Origin: CPC320 sp002684375
GTDB lineage: Bacteria > Pseudomonadota > Alphaproteobacteria > Rhodobacterales > Rhodobacteraceae
Length of the DNA stretch: 7,717 nucleotides
NCBI GenBank assembly: GCA_965662545.1
Contig: CBFIHZ010000066.1
Location: 1-7,717, forward strand
Reading direction: 5' to 3'
The position numbers and the translations under genes are program-made. Below are positions 1-6,459 of the stretch, piece by piece (within the stretch, counting starts at the first letter, position 1; every line of letters starts with the position of its first letter). Under the pieces are notes generated by a model. It worked only from the letters and a program-made list of their open reading frames with translations, was not told the DNA's origin and searched no databases.

Positions 1-846
1 ACATAGGCCCACAGCCGCGCGGTTTTGGTCTTACTCTTTCCTTTTTCCTTGCCCTTCTGGAGCAGTTTGACCGTGGTATCATATATAACGATCGCCTGCG
101 CTTCAAAGACGTGATCGCGGATCGCATCAGAGACGCGCTCCAGCAGTTTGGCGCATTTACCGACTCACCCCGCCATAAGCGGTCCACTCAGATCAATACG
201 CTCGTTCTCAAACATCCGGCTCTGGCGATACAGCGGCAGGTGATAGCCGTATTTGCAGCACAGGATGTGGGCCATCAGCGCGGGACCCACAAAGCTCTTT
301 GGAATGGGGCGGCTTGGCATTTTGGCCTGAACGACCGTCTCACAACAGGTGCAAGCCAGACGTGGACGACCAATTTGGTTCACAACGTAATGACCTGAAA
401 TATATTCCAGTTCTTCCATCACATCCGTTCCCAGCACTTTGAAGCTGCCGCCGCAGTTGGTGCAAGCGTCACTGGGGGTGATGGTCTTCTGAACGCGTTT
501 GAGGCCCTTCGGAAAAGGTTCGCGCTTGCGCGCTGTGCGGGGCAGCTTTTTGCCTTCAGCGTCAGAGGGCTCATCCTCCGTGTCAGCGGCGTGTTCGATC
601 TCAAGTTCGTCAAGGATCAACTCAAGCGCCAGCTGTGCGCTTTGAGCCAAAGCGGTATTTTTTGTGCCCGTGAAGCTGTGGGTGCAGATCCGCGATGATG
701 GTGTCTCGGTTCTGGATGGCCCGCGCATGAGCGGTGCGCTCGGCACTCAGGGCGGCGTCCACTGATGCCATCTCGTCCTTGAAGCGTTTTTGTATCGTCG
801 CATAGTCAAGGGATACGCCAAGAAATTCTTGATTCAGACCTGACAA
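1..846 (-). pseudogene. IS66-family transposase (TnpC), broken, C-terminus outside window
   Basis: This is the N-terminal half of an IS66 transposase read leftwards. Seen in order are an N-terminal helical segment ending in QLHGHKKYRFGS (846 down to about 643), a stretch beginning SAQLALELILDELEIE, the IS66 zinc-finger-like block (CTNCGG and CTCCE cysteine pairs), the conserved MPSRPIPKS and CCKYGYHLPLYRQS motifs, and the start of the DDE domain (YDTTVKLL, then KTARLWAYV at the window edge). Two lesions are visible. The frame shifts near 640-645, where about 11 nt seem to be missing between RFGS and SAQLAL. A TGA stop lies at 165-167 in MAG*VGKCAKLL, where the family usually has Trp, so TGG to TGA is likely. 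Beyond the stop the frame stays open to position 1. The tnpA and tnpB genes that normally precede tnpC are absent, because permease sequence begins at about 843. The 5' boundary is uncertain: the frame opens with TTG at 846 and its first ATG is at 771. Confidence 0.88.
1..846 (-). mobile_element. Remnant of an IS66-type insertion sequence
   Basis: The only recognisable part of the element is the damaged tnpC. The transposase 5' side ends abruptly against foreign coding sequence (the ProW-like remnant) instead of against tnpB, so this end has been deleted or recombined. I could not identify a terminal inverted repeat or an 8-bp target duplication. The other end lies left of the window. The copy is unlikely to move by itself. 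Confidence 0.75.
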
Positions 847-1084
847 TTCCGCCGCTTGCGATGCCCTCTATCATGACAGGGATCAACCAGACCATATTGA
901 TGAGCCTGTCGATGGTTGTCATTGCCACCTGGATTGGTGCCGAAGGGCCGGGGGCGCTGATTCTAGGGGCGCAGCACTATGTGGCCAAAGGTCAAGGGCT
1001 GCTTGGCGGGTGGCAATTTTGTTCTTTGCGATGGTGATCGATAGAATAGCTCAGGGATCATACCGGCAAGGGCCAAAGCAATAG
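843..1084 (+). pseudogene. proW: Glycine betaine/proline-type ABC transporter permease, C-terminal remnant (ProW/OpuAB-like)
   Basis: Reading ACA at 843 onward gives the end of a binding-protein-dependent transport permease: PPLAMPSIMTGINQTI, SLSMVVIATWIGAEGPG, then YVAKGQGLLGG up to 1010. The frame is then lost, but the next frame from 1013 reads AILFFAMVIDRIAQGS and stops at TAG 1082-1084. Restoring one base before TGGCAATT (1011) would give GGLAILFF, the expected family sequence, so a single-base deletion explains the break. The PSIMTGI part corresponds to the end of the cytoplasmic EAA loop that contacts the ATPase; two hydrophobic segments follow. The N-terminal two thirds are missing and IS66 sequence sits in their place. 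An intact version would be the membrane subunit of a compatible-solute (betaine, proline or choline) importer; this fragment cannot work. Confidence 0.8.
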
Positions 1085-1393
1085 AAAGAGGTTATCGCGC
1101 TGCGTCAACGACTGTAACAGATGATGTAGGCCTGCCTCACCTATACATACGACGCCTAATTTGCCTGCTGACAGCATGTTTTGTATTCTGGCTAAAACCT
1201 CAGACGGCCTTTGCTTGAATACGAAAACCTATGGCTTTAAAATTTATGGCCAGTCTCTTTGGTGTTTTCCGTTGACTTTAACTGTAAAGGGGACAGAACA
1301 AAAAAATCGTGACAGGGCTGCGATCGGTCGACGAGCGTTGTCTAGCCAGTATAATGCGGCTCTGACACCAGCGCAATTATTTGAGAGTGGAAA
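1085..1393. other. Intergenic spacer with no convincing gene
   Basis: The spacer separates the permease remnant from the nucleosidase gene. An 84-codon open frame (1161-1415, plus) lies here and overlaps the nucleosidase start out of frame. Its product resembles no family I know and has no good ribosome binding site. A promoter-like pair near 1328-1355 is listed separately. Nothing else is recognisable. Confidence 0.5.
1328..1355 (+). promoter_or_regulatory. Candidate sigma-70-like promoter for the nucleosidase gene
   Basis: A perfect TATAAT (1350-1355) is preceded at 16 bp by TCGACG (1328-1333), which matches TTGACA at four of six positions. Transcription would begin near 1362, about 32 nt before the ATG at 1394, a normal leader length. 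The -35 match is modest, so this is a candidate only. Confidence 0.4.
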
Positions 1394-1948
1394 ATGGCAC
1401 ATGCTAAGAAGATAATTTTAGTTGCTTTGGAGGAGGAGCTGCCAAAAAGCACCTTGCCCGGGTTTCACATAGAATACACCGGTGTTGGAAAAATAAATGC
1501 CAGTCTCAAAACCGCCGAAGTCATCCAGAAGTTTTCTCCAGAGCTGATTATCAATTATGGGACTGCGGGGGGACTTGCGAAAAATCTACATGGTTTGGTC
1601 GAAGTCTCGCATTTTCTGCAACGAGACATGGATGCCAGAGCGCTCGGTTTTTCACTGGGCCAAACGCCTTTTGATCCTGTTTTGACGATAAGTTTTGGCC
1701 GGACGGGCCATTCTTGTGGCACCGGCGATAGTTTTGTGACGCAAACGCCGGGGGTAGAGACAGATGTCGTGGATATGGAAGCATATGCAATTGCAAAAGC
1801 CTGCTTCTTAAAGCGGATAGATTTTGTTTGCTATAAATTCATTTCGGACGGTGCGAACGCAGAAGCATCTTTGGATTGGACAGAAAACGTCAATAAGGGA
1901 AGACGATTGTTTAAAGAAAAAGTCTTGAGTTTTATTGCAAACACTTAA
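1394..1948 (+). CDS. Short 5'-methylthioadenosine/S-adenosylhomocysteine nucleosidase-like protein
   Basis: The 184-residue product belongs to the PNP/UDP phosphorylase (MTA/SAH nucleosidase) fold. Known members hydrolyse the glycosidic bond of 5'-methylthioadenosine or S-adenosylhomocysteine to release adenine in the cytoplasm. Visible landmarks are ALEEEL (11-16, whose third Glu matches E12 of the E. coli enzyme), the VGKINAS loop (31-37), INYGTAGGL (53-61), the substrate-region DARALGFSLGQ (80-90), GTGDSFV (109-115), VDMEA (126-130, with E129 matching catalytic E174) and ISDGA (150-154, with D152 matching D197). All key catalytic positions are thus present. It is about 45 residues shorter than E. 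coli MTAN, with trimmed loops. The start is supported by a GAGAGTGG stretch just upstream. It is monocistronic. Codons are visibly AT-richer than in the operon at 4077-7273. Substrate could also be AMP or another nucleoside; the fold call is firm, the substrate is not. Confidence 0.85.
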   Translation: MAHAKKIILVALEEELPKSTLPGFHIEYTGVGKINASLKTAEVIQKFSPELIINYGTAGGLAKNLHGLVEVSHFLQRDMDARALGFSLGQTPFDPVLTISFGRTGHSCGTGDSFVTQTPGVETDVVDMEAYAIAKACFLKRIDFVCYKFISDGANAEASLDWTENVNKGRRLFKEKVLSFIANT

Positions 1949-2148
1949 CGATGGATGGGTTTCTTCCTATTTGTCTTCATAAGCACAAGGTCTTTTGAAG
2001 GACAGGCTGGTCGTCTGTGCCTTTGCTTTGCCCCGTCGCACGACAGCAAAATTAGCCGGTGGGAGCGCTTTGTTACAGACGGAAACTTGCATTGCTAAAA
2101 TTTTAACGTGAAGGTTGATCTGTTCGCTGTGACCATCTGAATCTTTGA

Positions 2149-2178
2149 GTGAGGAGATAAAACCTCACGGGGGTTTTT
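2149..2178 (+). terminator. Possible rho-independent terminator
   Basis: GTGAGG (2149-2154) pairs perfectly with CCTCAC (2163-2168) across an 8-nt loop and is followed by GGGGG and then TTTTT (2174-2178). The stem is only 6 bp and the G-run delays the T-tract, so it is weak. It lies about 200 nt after the nucleosidase stop codon and would block plus-strand transcription into the convergent gene. Confidence 0.35.
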
Positions 2179-2248
2179 GATAGAATGCTGTTTCAAGATT
2201 TGAAATGTGTTTTTGGATCAGCCGTTAACGCACCTGACCAAGGTGGTA

Positions 2249-2265
2249 AATGATTTTGAATCATT
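2249..2265. repeat. Perfect 17-bp palindrome in the convergent spacer
   Basis: AATGATT (2249-2255) and AATCATT (2259-2265) are exact reverse complements around TTG. There is no T-run on either side, so it does not look like a simple terminator. Its shape recalls operators of Fur-type and other helix-turn-helix regulators, but neither flanking gene starts nearby. Confidence 0.45.
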
Positions 2266-2333
2266 CAGCTTTTCCATTAAAAAAACAATATGAAATGAGG
2301 GTCAAAACTATCAAAGGTCCTCTAGCCAAATTT

Positions 2334-2810
2334 TTAAAGGCGGAAATTTCTCTTTGTTACTTGCATGGGTCCAAAGCCAGGAGCGTCCAAAAAATGCAGG
2401 TCTTCATGGGCCAGCGGGGCAGGGCCCGCTATATCAAGCGCCTGCCAGATAGAGGCGATGTTGCCTTTATTGCCGACCCAGACAATGGTTTTGCCCGCGC
2501 CGTCTGCCATCAATCTTGCCACTGGGTTATCGGTTGGTAAATGATGCACGGTCAAACCACGCGCTGCGGCCAAAGGTGCAACGGTGTCAAGGTTTCGCTG
2601 CAGCCTTGGGGAATATATTGCATCAATATGCACGTCTGCAAGAGCCCGAACCAAAAGTTCGGCTCTGGCACGGCCCACTTTGTTCAGATCGAGGCCAGCC
2701 CTTTCAGCATGTCGCAATAAAATTAATCGGGTGCCAGCGGGCAATTTAACCTGATCAGAGGCGGTGCATGCGGTGAGGAAACCAAGGATAAGCAAGCGGC
2801 GGGTAAGCAT
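2334..2810 (-). CDS. Histidine phosphatase superfamily lipoprotein, second catalytic His replaced
   Basis: From ATG at 2810 the product has 158 residues. An upstream in-frame start at 2888 would add 26 residues in front of the signal peptide and lacks support, whereas 2810 has an AAGGAA site about 8 nt upstream. The N-terminus MLTRRLLILGFLTAC is a lipoprotein signal with the lipobox Cys at 15, so the protein is probably exported and lipid-anchored. The phosphoglycerate mutase-like fold is shown by LILLRHAE (29-36), with R33 and H34 matching the RHG motif whose His is phosphorylated, and by SPRLQRNLDT (67-76), with the conserved downstream Arg. Where family enzymes read VGHSN, this one reads VGNKGN (112-117), so N114 stands in place of the second active-site His. 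It may bind phosphorylated ligands without normal turnover, or be a variant phosphatase. It is short for the family but looks complete. It has its own promoter and faces the nucleosidase gene. Confidence 0.82.
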   Translation of the reverse strand: MLTRRLLILGFLTACTASDQVKLPAGTRLILLRHAERAGLDLNKVGRARAELLVRALADVHIDAIYSPRLQRNLDTVAPLAAARGLTVHHLPTDNPVARLMADGAGKTIVWVGNKGNIASIWQALDIAGPAPLAHEDLHFLDAPGFGPMQVTKRNFRL

Positions 2811-2926
2811 ATGTTTATTTCCTTTCCATACGGCCCCGCTCGGGATGGTTCGTTTAAAGCGTGTTTTCGCTCGGGTCTGGCAACCCAAGTACCCTTTACT
2901 CTGCTATAACATCTTTGTCGATGTGC

Positions 2927-2955
2927 ATCATATTGAAAACTATGGAAATTGTCGA
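2927..2955 (-). promoter_or_regulatory. Sigma-70-like promoter for the lipoprotein gene
   Basis: Read on the minus strand, TCGACA (2955-2950) matches TTGACA at five of six positions and TATGAT (2932-2927) matches TATAAT at five of six, with exactly 17 bp between them. The start point would be near 2920, giving a leader of about 110 nt before the ATG at 2810. Confidence 0.55.
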
Positions 2956-3041
2956 TATTGATAAATGCCTATTTCCAAAGATCTTTCGCTTGCTAGCTTT
3001 CACGTCTGAAAACCGTGTTAAAATGTGGCTTTACCGAACAC

Positions 3042-3070
3042 CTGAGAATGTTCAGTTGTGAACGTATAAT
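3042..3070 (+). promoter_or_regulatory. Candidate promoter with internal inverted repeat
   Basis: CTGAGA (3042-3047, four of six matches to TTGACA) lies 17 bp before a perfect TATAAT (3065-3070). Between them GTTC (3050-3053) and GAAC (3060-3063) form a small inverted repeat around AGTTGT, placed where a repressor would compete with RNA polymerase. It could drive the DUF2938 gene through a leader of more than 300 nt, or a short non-coding transcript. Confidence 0.35.
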
Positions 3071-3240
3071 CGGCCAGATCGAGATTGCAGGAGTTATGCC
3101 GATTTTACCTCATTCACCGGCATGCTGGCTCGGTTGGTTGCGTTTGAAAATGTCACTATAAGCACATGAATGATGCTCAGGTACCTTTTTTGAAGACATT
3201 GGCTTGTCGGCGCTCCAATGATGTGAAAACCCAAATTAAA

Positions 3241-3265
3241 CTGACTGCTTTGTCACAGCGTTTTT
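3241..3265 (+). terminator. Possible intrinsic terminator
   Basis: TGAC (3242-3245) pairs with GTCA (3252-3255) around TGCTTT, extended by C-T pairing with A-G after one bulged C, and is followed by CG and TTTTT (3261-3265) with more T beyond. The stem is short and AT-rich, so support is limited. It lies about 130 nt before the next gene, so it would end a transcript from the 3065 promoter-like site. Confidence 0.3.
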
Positions 3266-3396
3266 ATTTGGTCAGTGTGAGATCGATCCATCGGGTAACA
3301 TTGTCAAAACAGCCAACAGGGGCGGTAACTTGGGCTGCTCAATACGGTTGAAAACTTGCTGAGAAAGCTTAGGCTGAGGCCCAAATAGGAGATAAG

Positions 3397-3903
3397 ATGG
3401 TAACGTTGCTGTATACGGGTGCGCTTATGGGGTTGGGGGCTACTGTGCTGATCGATCTTTGGGCGTTGGTGCTGCAGCGTCTGGCGCGGGTGGCATTGCC
3501 CAATTGGGCGATGGTCGGACGGTGGGTCATGCATCTGCCGCGGGGCCGGCTGTTTCACGAAAATATCGCCGCAGCGCAACCGATGCCAAAAGAGCGACAG
3601 ATCGGCTGGGTATTTCATTATTTTGTCGGAGTGGTTTACGGCGTGTTTTTCGCACTTTTGGCTGGTCCCGATTGGGTTTCCGCACCAACATTTCTGCCAG
3701 TTTTTATCTACGCGCTTTTGACAATTGTCGGTGGCTGGTTTCTGTTGCACCCAGGTTTGGGCTTGGGATGGGCCGTATCCAAAGCTGAAAATCCAAATAA
3801 GGTCAGAATACTCGGGCTGTTGTCTCATAGTGTTTTTGGCCTGGGTCTTTGGCTGGTGGGCCTTTTACTGGCTTTTTCTACTTCATACGCTGCGCCTGGG
3901 TGA
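3397..3903 (+). CDS. DUF2938 family integral membrane protein
   Basis: The 168-residue product matches the DUF2938 pattern: GATVLIDLWALVLQRL (14-29), GRWVMHLPRGRLFH (41-54), GWVFHYFVGVVYG (70-82), LLHPGLGLGWAVSKAENPN (116-134) and LLSHSVFGLGLWL (141-153). Four membrane helices are likely, at about residues 3-25, 74-91, 97-118 and 141-162, with a basic, His-containing loop after the first. The family is found in the inner membrane of proteobacteria and its function is not known to me. The family length is about 160 to 170 residues, so the protein is complete. The start has a strong AGGAGAT site (3387-3393) at the right distance. It appears to be transcribed alone: the next gene starts 170 bp downstream and no clear terminator lies between them, so read-through into the operon is possible. 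Confidence 0.85.
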   Translation: MVTLLYTGALMGLGATVLIDLWALVLQRLARVALPNWAMVGRWVMHLPRGRLFHENIAAAQPMPKERQIGWVFHYFVGVVYGVFFALLAGPDWVSAPTFLPVFIYALLTIVGGWFLLHPGLGLGWAVSKAENPNKVRILGLLSHSVFGLGLWLVGLLLAFSTSYAAPG

Positions 3904-3985
3904 GCTTTTGGTGTGATTCAGACCACTAGTACAACGCACTGGCAGAGACATTTAGGGACGCCGTAAGGCGCGCGGTAAAAGGAGC

Positions 3986-3997
3986 GGTCTGATGACC
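3986..3997. promoter_or_regulatory. Small inverted repeat upstream of the catabolic operon
   Basis: GGTC (3986-3989) and GACC (3994-3997) flank TGAT about 80 bp before the operon's first start codon. GntR/FadR-type regulators of catabolic operons often bind GT...AC half-sites of this kind. The repeat is short and could be chance. I found no convincing -35/-10 pair in 3904-4076. Confidence 0.2.
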
Positions 3998-4076
3998 AGA
4001 AACAGGCGGATTTATCTGTGTGATGACAAGTCCTAGAAAACGACTTAAGGTCGCGAAAAAAGGATTCATCTTCAAC

Positions 4077-5255
4077 ATGAGTGAACAAACTATTATGGCG
4101 GCATCGGCCGCCGCGAGAATCACAAAATCTGTTACAAATCCGGCGCATCAGACGCTTGGTTTTCCAGACCTGCCAGCCTCACTGAACAATAGCAATATGG
4201 CGGCAGCCAGTGCCGAGATTTCCAGTTGGCCTGGCTATGCCCCGACACCCCTGCACAGCCTGCCCGAGATCGCCGCAGTCTGCGGCGTCAAAGCCGTGCT
4301 TTATAAAGATGAGGCAACGCGGTTTGGATTGGGCTCGTTCAAGGCGCTGGGCGGCGCCTATGCGGTGGCCAGTCTGGTCGCGGCGCAGAAACTTGCCGGT
4401 AAAACCCCGGCTGAGATCACCGTAGCCACAGCCACAGATGGCAATCACGGACGCTCGGTGTCTTGGGGAGCGCAGCTGGCTGGATGTACGGCGAAAATTT
4501 ATATTCACAAGCATGTCAGCACGGCGCGAGAACAAGCTATGCAGGCGTTTGGTGCTGATGTGATCCGCGTGAACGGTAACTACGAAGCCTCGCTCGCCGC
4601 GTGCAAGTCTGACGCTGAGACATCCGGTTGGCACATCGTTTCTGATACATCTTGGGAGGGCTATCGCGACATCCCGCTTCAGGTGATGGCCGGGTATTCG
4701 GTCATGGCCAGTGAGGCACTTTCCCAAATGGGTGATATGCGTCTAAGTCACGCATTTCTGCCCGTGGGTGTTGGCGGTCTTGCGGCTGGGATCGTCGCGC
4801 CTTTATGGCAGGATATGGGCGAGGGTCTGTGCAAGCTTATTTCGGTGGAATCCGATATGTCACCCTGTTTTCAGGAAAGTATCGCGGCCCAGATGCCGAC
4901 ATTGTTTGAAATCTCGGAAGAGACATTGATGGCCGGATTGTCCTGCGGAGAGGTTTCTCAACTTGCATGGGAGATTTTACAACCAACGCTGACCCATTGT
5001 CTTTCAATTACTGATGGGGGTGTTGCGTCGTTGATGCGGTTGTTGGCGCGTGGGCTAGAGGGCACCCCTCCCATAGAAGCTGGTGAATGCTCAACCGCCG
5101 GACTGGCGGCTTTACTGGCGGCAAAACGTGATCCGGCGCTCTGGTCAGACTTGGGTTTCGACGAAAGTTCGGTGATTTTGTTGATCGGGACCGAAGGTGC
5201 GACGGATCCCGAGTTGTATCAGTCGATTATGGCCGGGGCAGGCGGCGCCGTATGA
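4077..5255 (+). CDS. dpaL: 2,3-diaminopropionate ammonia-lyase (PLP-dependent)
   Basis: The enzyme cleaves 2,3-diaminopropionate to pyruvate and two ammonia in the cytoplasm. From ATG 4077 it has 392 residues, close to E. coli YgeX (398). An in-frame ATG at 4020 would add 19 basic residues not typical of the family. AAGGA at 4060-4064 favours 4077 although its spacing is long (12 nt); ATG 4095 is a further option. Counting from 4077: the KDEATRFGLGSFKALGG segment carries the PLP lysine at K89; TDGNHG (120-125) carries D121, matching the E. coli catalytic Asp 120; SDTSWEGY (189-196) carries D190, matching Asp 189; VGVGGLAAG (230-238) is the glycine-rich phosphate-binding loop; MAGLSCGE (285-292), GECSTAGL (336-343) and GTEGATD (371-377) follow as in YgeX. 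It is a fold type II enzyme related to threonine dehydratase, but the FGLGSFK and DTSWEGY motifs point to the DAP lyase. Its last four bases overlap the next gene. Confidence 0.88.
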   Translation: MSEQTIMAASAAARITKSVTNPAHQTLGFPDLPASLNNSNMAAASAEISSWPGYAPTPLHSLPEIAAVCGVKAVLYKDEATRFGLGSFKALGGAYAVASLVAAQKLAGKTPAEITVATATDGNHGRSVSWGAQLAGCTAKIYIHKHVSTAREQAMQAFGADVIRVNGNYEASLAACKSDAETSGWHIVSDTSWEGYRDIPLQVMAGYSVMASEALSQMGDMRLSHAFLPVGVGGLAAGIVAPLWQDMGEGLCKLISVESDMSPCFQESIAAQMPTLFEISEETLMAGLSCGEVSQLAWEILQPTLTHCLSITDGGVASLMRLLARGLEGTPPIEAGECSTAGLAALLAAKRDPALWSDLGFDESSVILLIGTEGATDPELYQSIMAGAGGAV

Positions 5256-6448
5256 CGGTCGCCCTGTCAGGTATCGCGCAACGCGGGTTTGACACTGCAG
5301 AATTTGCGCGGCGCTGTGCGTCGGCGCAGGCGGTGATGGCGACACAGAATCTGGGGGCTGTGCTATTGGCCTCGGAGGCGGAAATTAGATATTTCACTGG
5401 ATTTATGACCCAGTTCTGGCAAAGCCCGACCCGGCCTTGGTTTGTTGTCTTGCCCGCGACTGGTGCGCCGGTTGCGGTGATCCCGACTATCGGGGTGCCT
5501 TTGATGCGCGCATGTTATGTGTCAGACGTGCGCAGTTGGGCTTCGCCTGCCGCCAGTGATGATGGCATCAGCCTGTTGTTGGACACCCTGCGCCAGCACC
5601 TTGGTCACAAGGGGCGCCTCGGCGTGTTGATGGGGCGTGAAACCGCTCTGCGTCTGCCGCTGGGGGATATCTTTTTGCTCACCGCAGCCTTGGATGATGT
5701 CGAAATGTGCGATGTCACGAAGCAAATGCAACAGATCAGGATGATTAAATCAGTGGCTGAAATTGATAAATTGCGCCATGTCTGTGCGACGGTCTCTGAT
5801 GTGTTTGACAGCGTGCCGGACTGGGTTGCGGCGGGAATGCCGCTGTCTGAGCTGTTTCGTCAGTTTAAAATTAAAGCCCTGCAAGCAGGCGTTGATGATG
5901 TGAGCTATCTGGTAGGGTCGGCCGGTCAGGGCGGGTACCGCGATATTATTGCTCCACCGACGGACCGGCCGTTGCAGCATGGCGATATTTTCATGCTGGA
6001 CACCGGCTGCGTTTGGGATGGTTATTTTTCTGATTTTGACCGTAATTTTGCTGTGGGCGATGCATCGGAAGCGGCCCATCAGGCGCATCACCAGCTTTAT
6101 GATGCCACCGAGGCTGCACTGGCAATAGTGCGTCCTGGGATAAGGGCGAAAGACCTTTATGCAGCAATGGATGCGGTGTTGCGGCCGGGGGTGGCTGTGG
6201 GGGATGAAGCCTCTGGTGGTGATGACGTCGGGCGCTATGGGCATGGTTTGGGCATTCAATTGACAGAACCGCCTTCGCATACGCATTGGGATGAGACGGT
6301 GATCGAGGCCGGTATGGCACTGACCCTGGAGCCATCAATCGTCTATGGGGATGGCTATCTTATGGCAGCCGAGGAAAATATACTGGTGACGGCAACTGGC
6401 GTAGAGCTGTTGTCGCGGCGCTGGGGCCGTGATTTGCGGATCATTTAA
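5252..6448 (+). CDS. M24 family metallohydrolase (Xaa-Pro aminopeptidase/creatinase-like)
   Basis: The 398-residue protein has the two-domain layout of prolidase and creatinase relatives: an N-terminal creatinase-type domain (about 10-160, including EIRYFTGF and a PTRPWFVVLP strand) and a C-terminal pita-bread catalytic domain (about 165-395). All five dimetal ligands are visible: D250 in MLDTG, D261 in FSDFDR, H331 in YGHGLG, E360 in LEPS and E374 in AEEN. It should therefore hydrolyse a C-N bond (Xaa-Pro peptide, or a cyclic or small amide) with Mn, Co or Zn. Ectoine hydrolase DoeA/EutD and creatinase are in this superfamily, but the N-terminal half does not match DoeA as I recall it. The ATG overlaps the preceding stop as ATGA, so translation is probably coupled. 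Its place between a DAP lyase and an EutA-like protein suggests it releases a diamino acid from a precursor; this is inference. Confidence 0.85.
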   Translation: MTVALSGIAQRGFDTAEFARRCASAQAVMATQNLGAVLLASEAEIRYFTGFMTQFWQSPTRPWFVVLPATGAPVAVIPTIGVPLMRACYVSDVRSWASPAASDDGISLLLDTLRQHLGHKGRLGVLMGRETALRLPLGDIFLLTAALDDVEMCDVTKQMQQIRMIKSVAEIDKLRHVCATVSDVFDSVPDWVAAGMPLSELFRQFKIKALQAGVDDVSYLVGSAGQGGYRDIIAPPTDRPLQHGDIFMLDTGCVWDGYFSDFDRNFAVGDASEAAHQAHHQLYDATEAALAIVRPGIRAKDLYAAMDAVLRPGVAVGDEASGGDDVGRYGHGLGIQLTEPPSHTHWDETVIEAGMALTLEPSIVYGDGYLMAAEENILVTATGVELLSRRWGRDLRII

Positions 6449-6459
6449 TGGTAGATGAT

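Larger units (their letters stand above)
1949..2333. other. Spacer between convergent genes
   Basis: No coding sequence is convincing here. It holds an imperfect hairpin (AAGGACAG at 1998-2005 with CTGT-G-CCTT at 2015-2023, one bulged base, no T-run), a terminator-like element (2149-2178) and a 17-bp palindrome (2249-2265), the last two listed separately. The 96-codon frame starting at 2250 runs across the 3' part of the phosphatase gene on the other strand and is a shadow. Confidence 0.55.
2957..3396. other. Long AT-rich spacer before the DUF2938 gene
   Basis: No gene is recognisable in about 440 bp. A 61-codon plus-strand frame (3166-3351) has no clear ribosome site or family resemblance. 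A perfect TATAAT at 3065-3070 and a hairpin followed by a T-run at 3241-3265 suggest a short transcript, listed separately. All six frames are otherwise interrupted. Confidence 0.5.

Noticed and set aside
1272..1300. TTGACT at 1272 as a -35 box
   Set aside because: No -10-like sequence at 16-18 bp; the TATAAT at 1350 is too far away.
1161..1415. 84-codon plus-strand frame overlapping the nucleosidase start
   Set aside because: No ribosome site or family resemblance; it overlaps the well-supported nucleosidase gene out of frame and contains the likely promoter.
1998..2023. Bulged hairpin after the nucleosidase gene as a terminator
   Set aside because: Stem is interrupted by a bulge and no T-tract follows; mentioned only in the spacer note.
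3166..3351. 61-codon plus-strand frame in the long spacer
   Set aside because: No Shine-Dalgarno sequence and no recognisable motif; it also runs through the terminator-like hairpin.
3304..3828. 174-codon minus-strand frame
   Set aside because: It lies opposite the DUF2938 gene, whose motifs and ribosome site are clear; its product has no family pattern.
3953..3978. CGCC-GTAA-GGCG hairpin as terminator of the DUF2938 gene
   Set aside because: Four-base stem with no following T-run.
4020..4076. N-terminal extension of the lyase from ATG 4020
   Set aside because: The extra 19 residues are basic and unlike the family; 4077 has an AAGGA stretch and gives the usual length, although 4020 cannot be excluded.
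4179..4727. 182-codon minus-strand frame inside the lyase gene
   Set aside because: Shadow of the diaminopropionate ammonia-lyase; low-complexity Arg/His/Cys-rich product without motifs.
5750..6286. 178-codon minus-strand frame inside the M24 gene
   Set aside because: Shadow of the M24 hydrolase, which has all metal ligands in the plus-strand frame.
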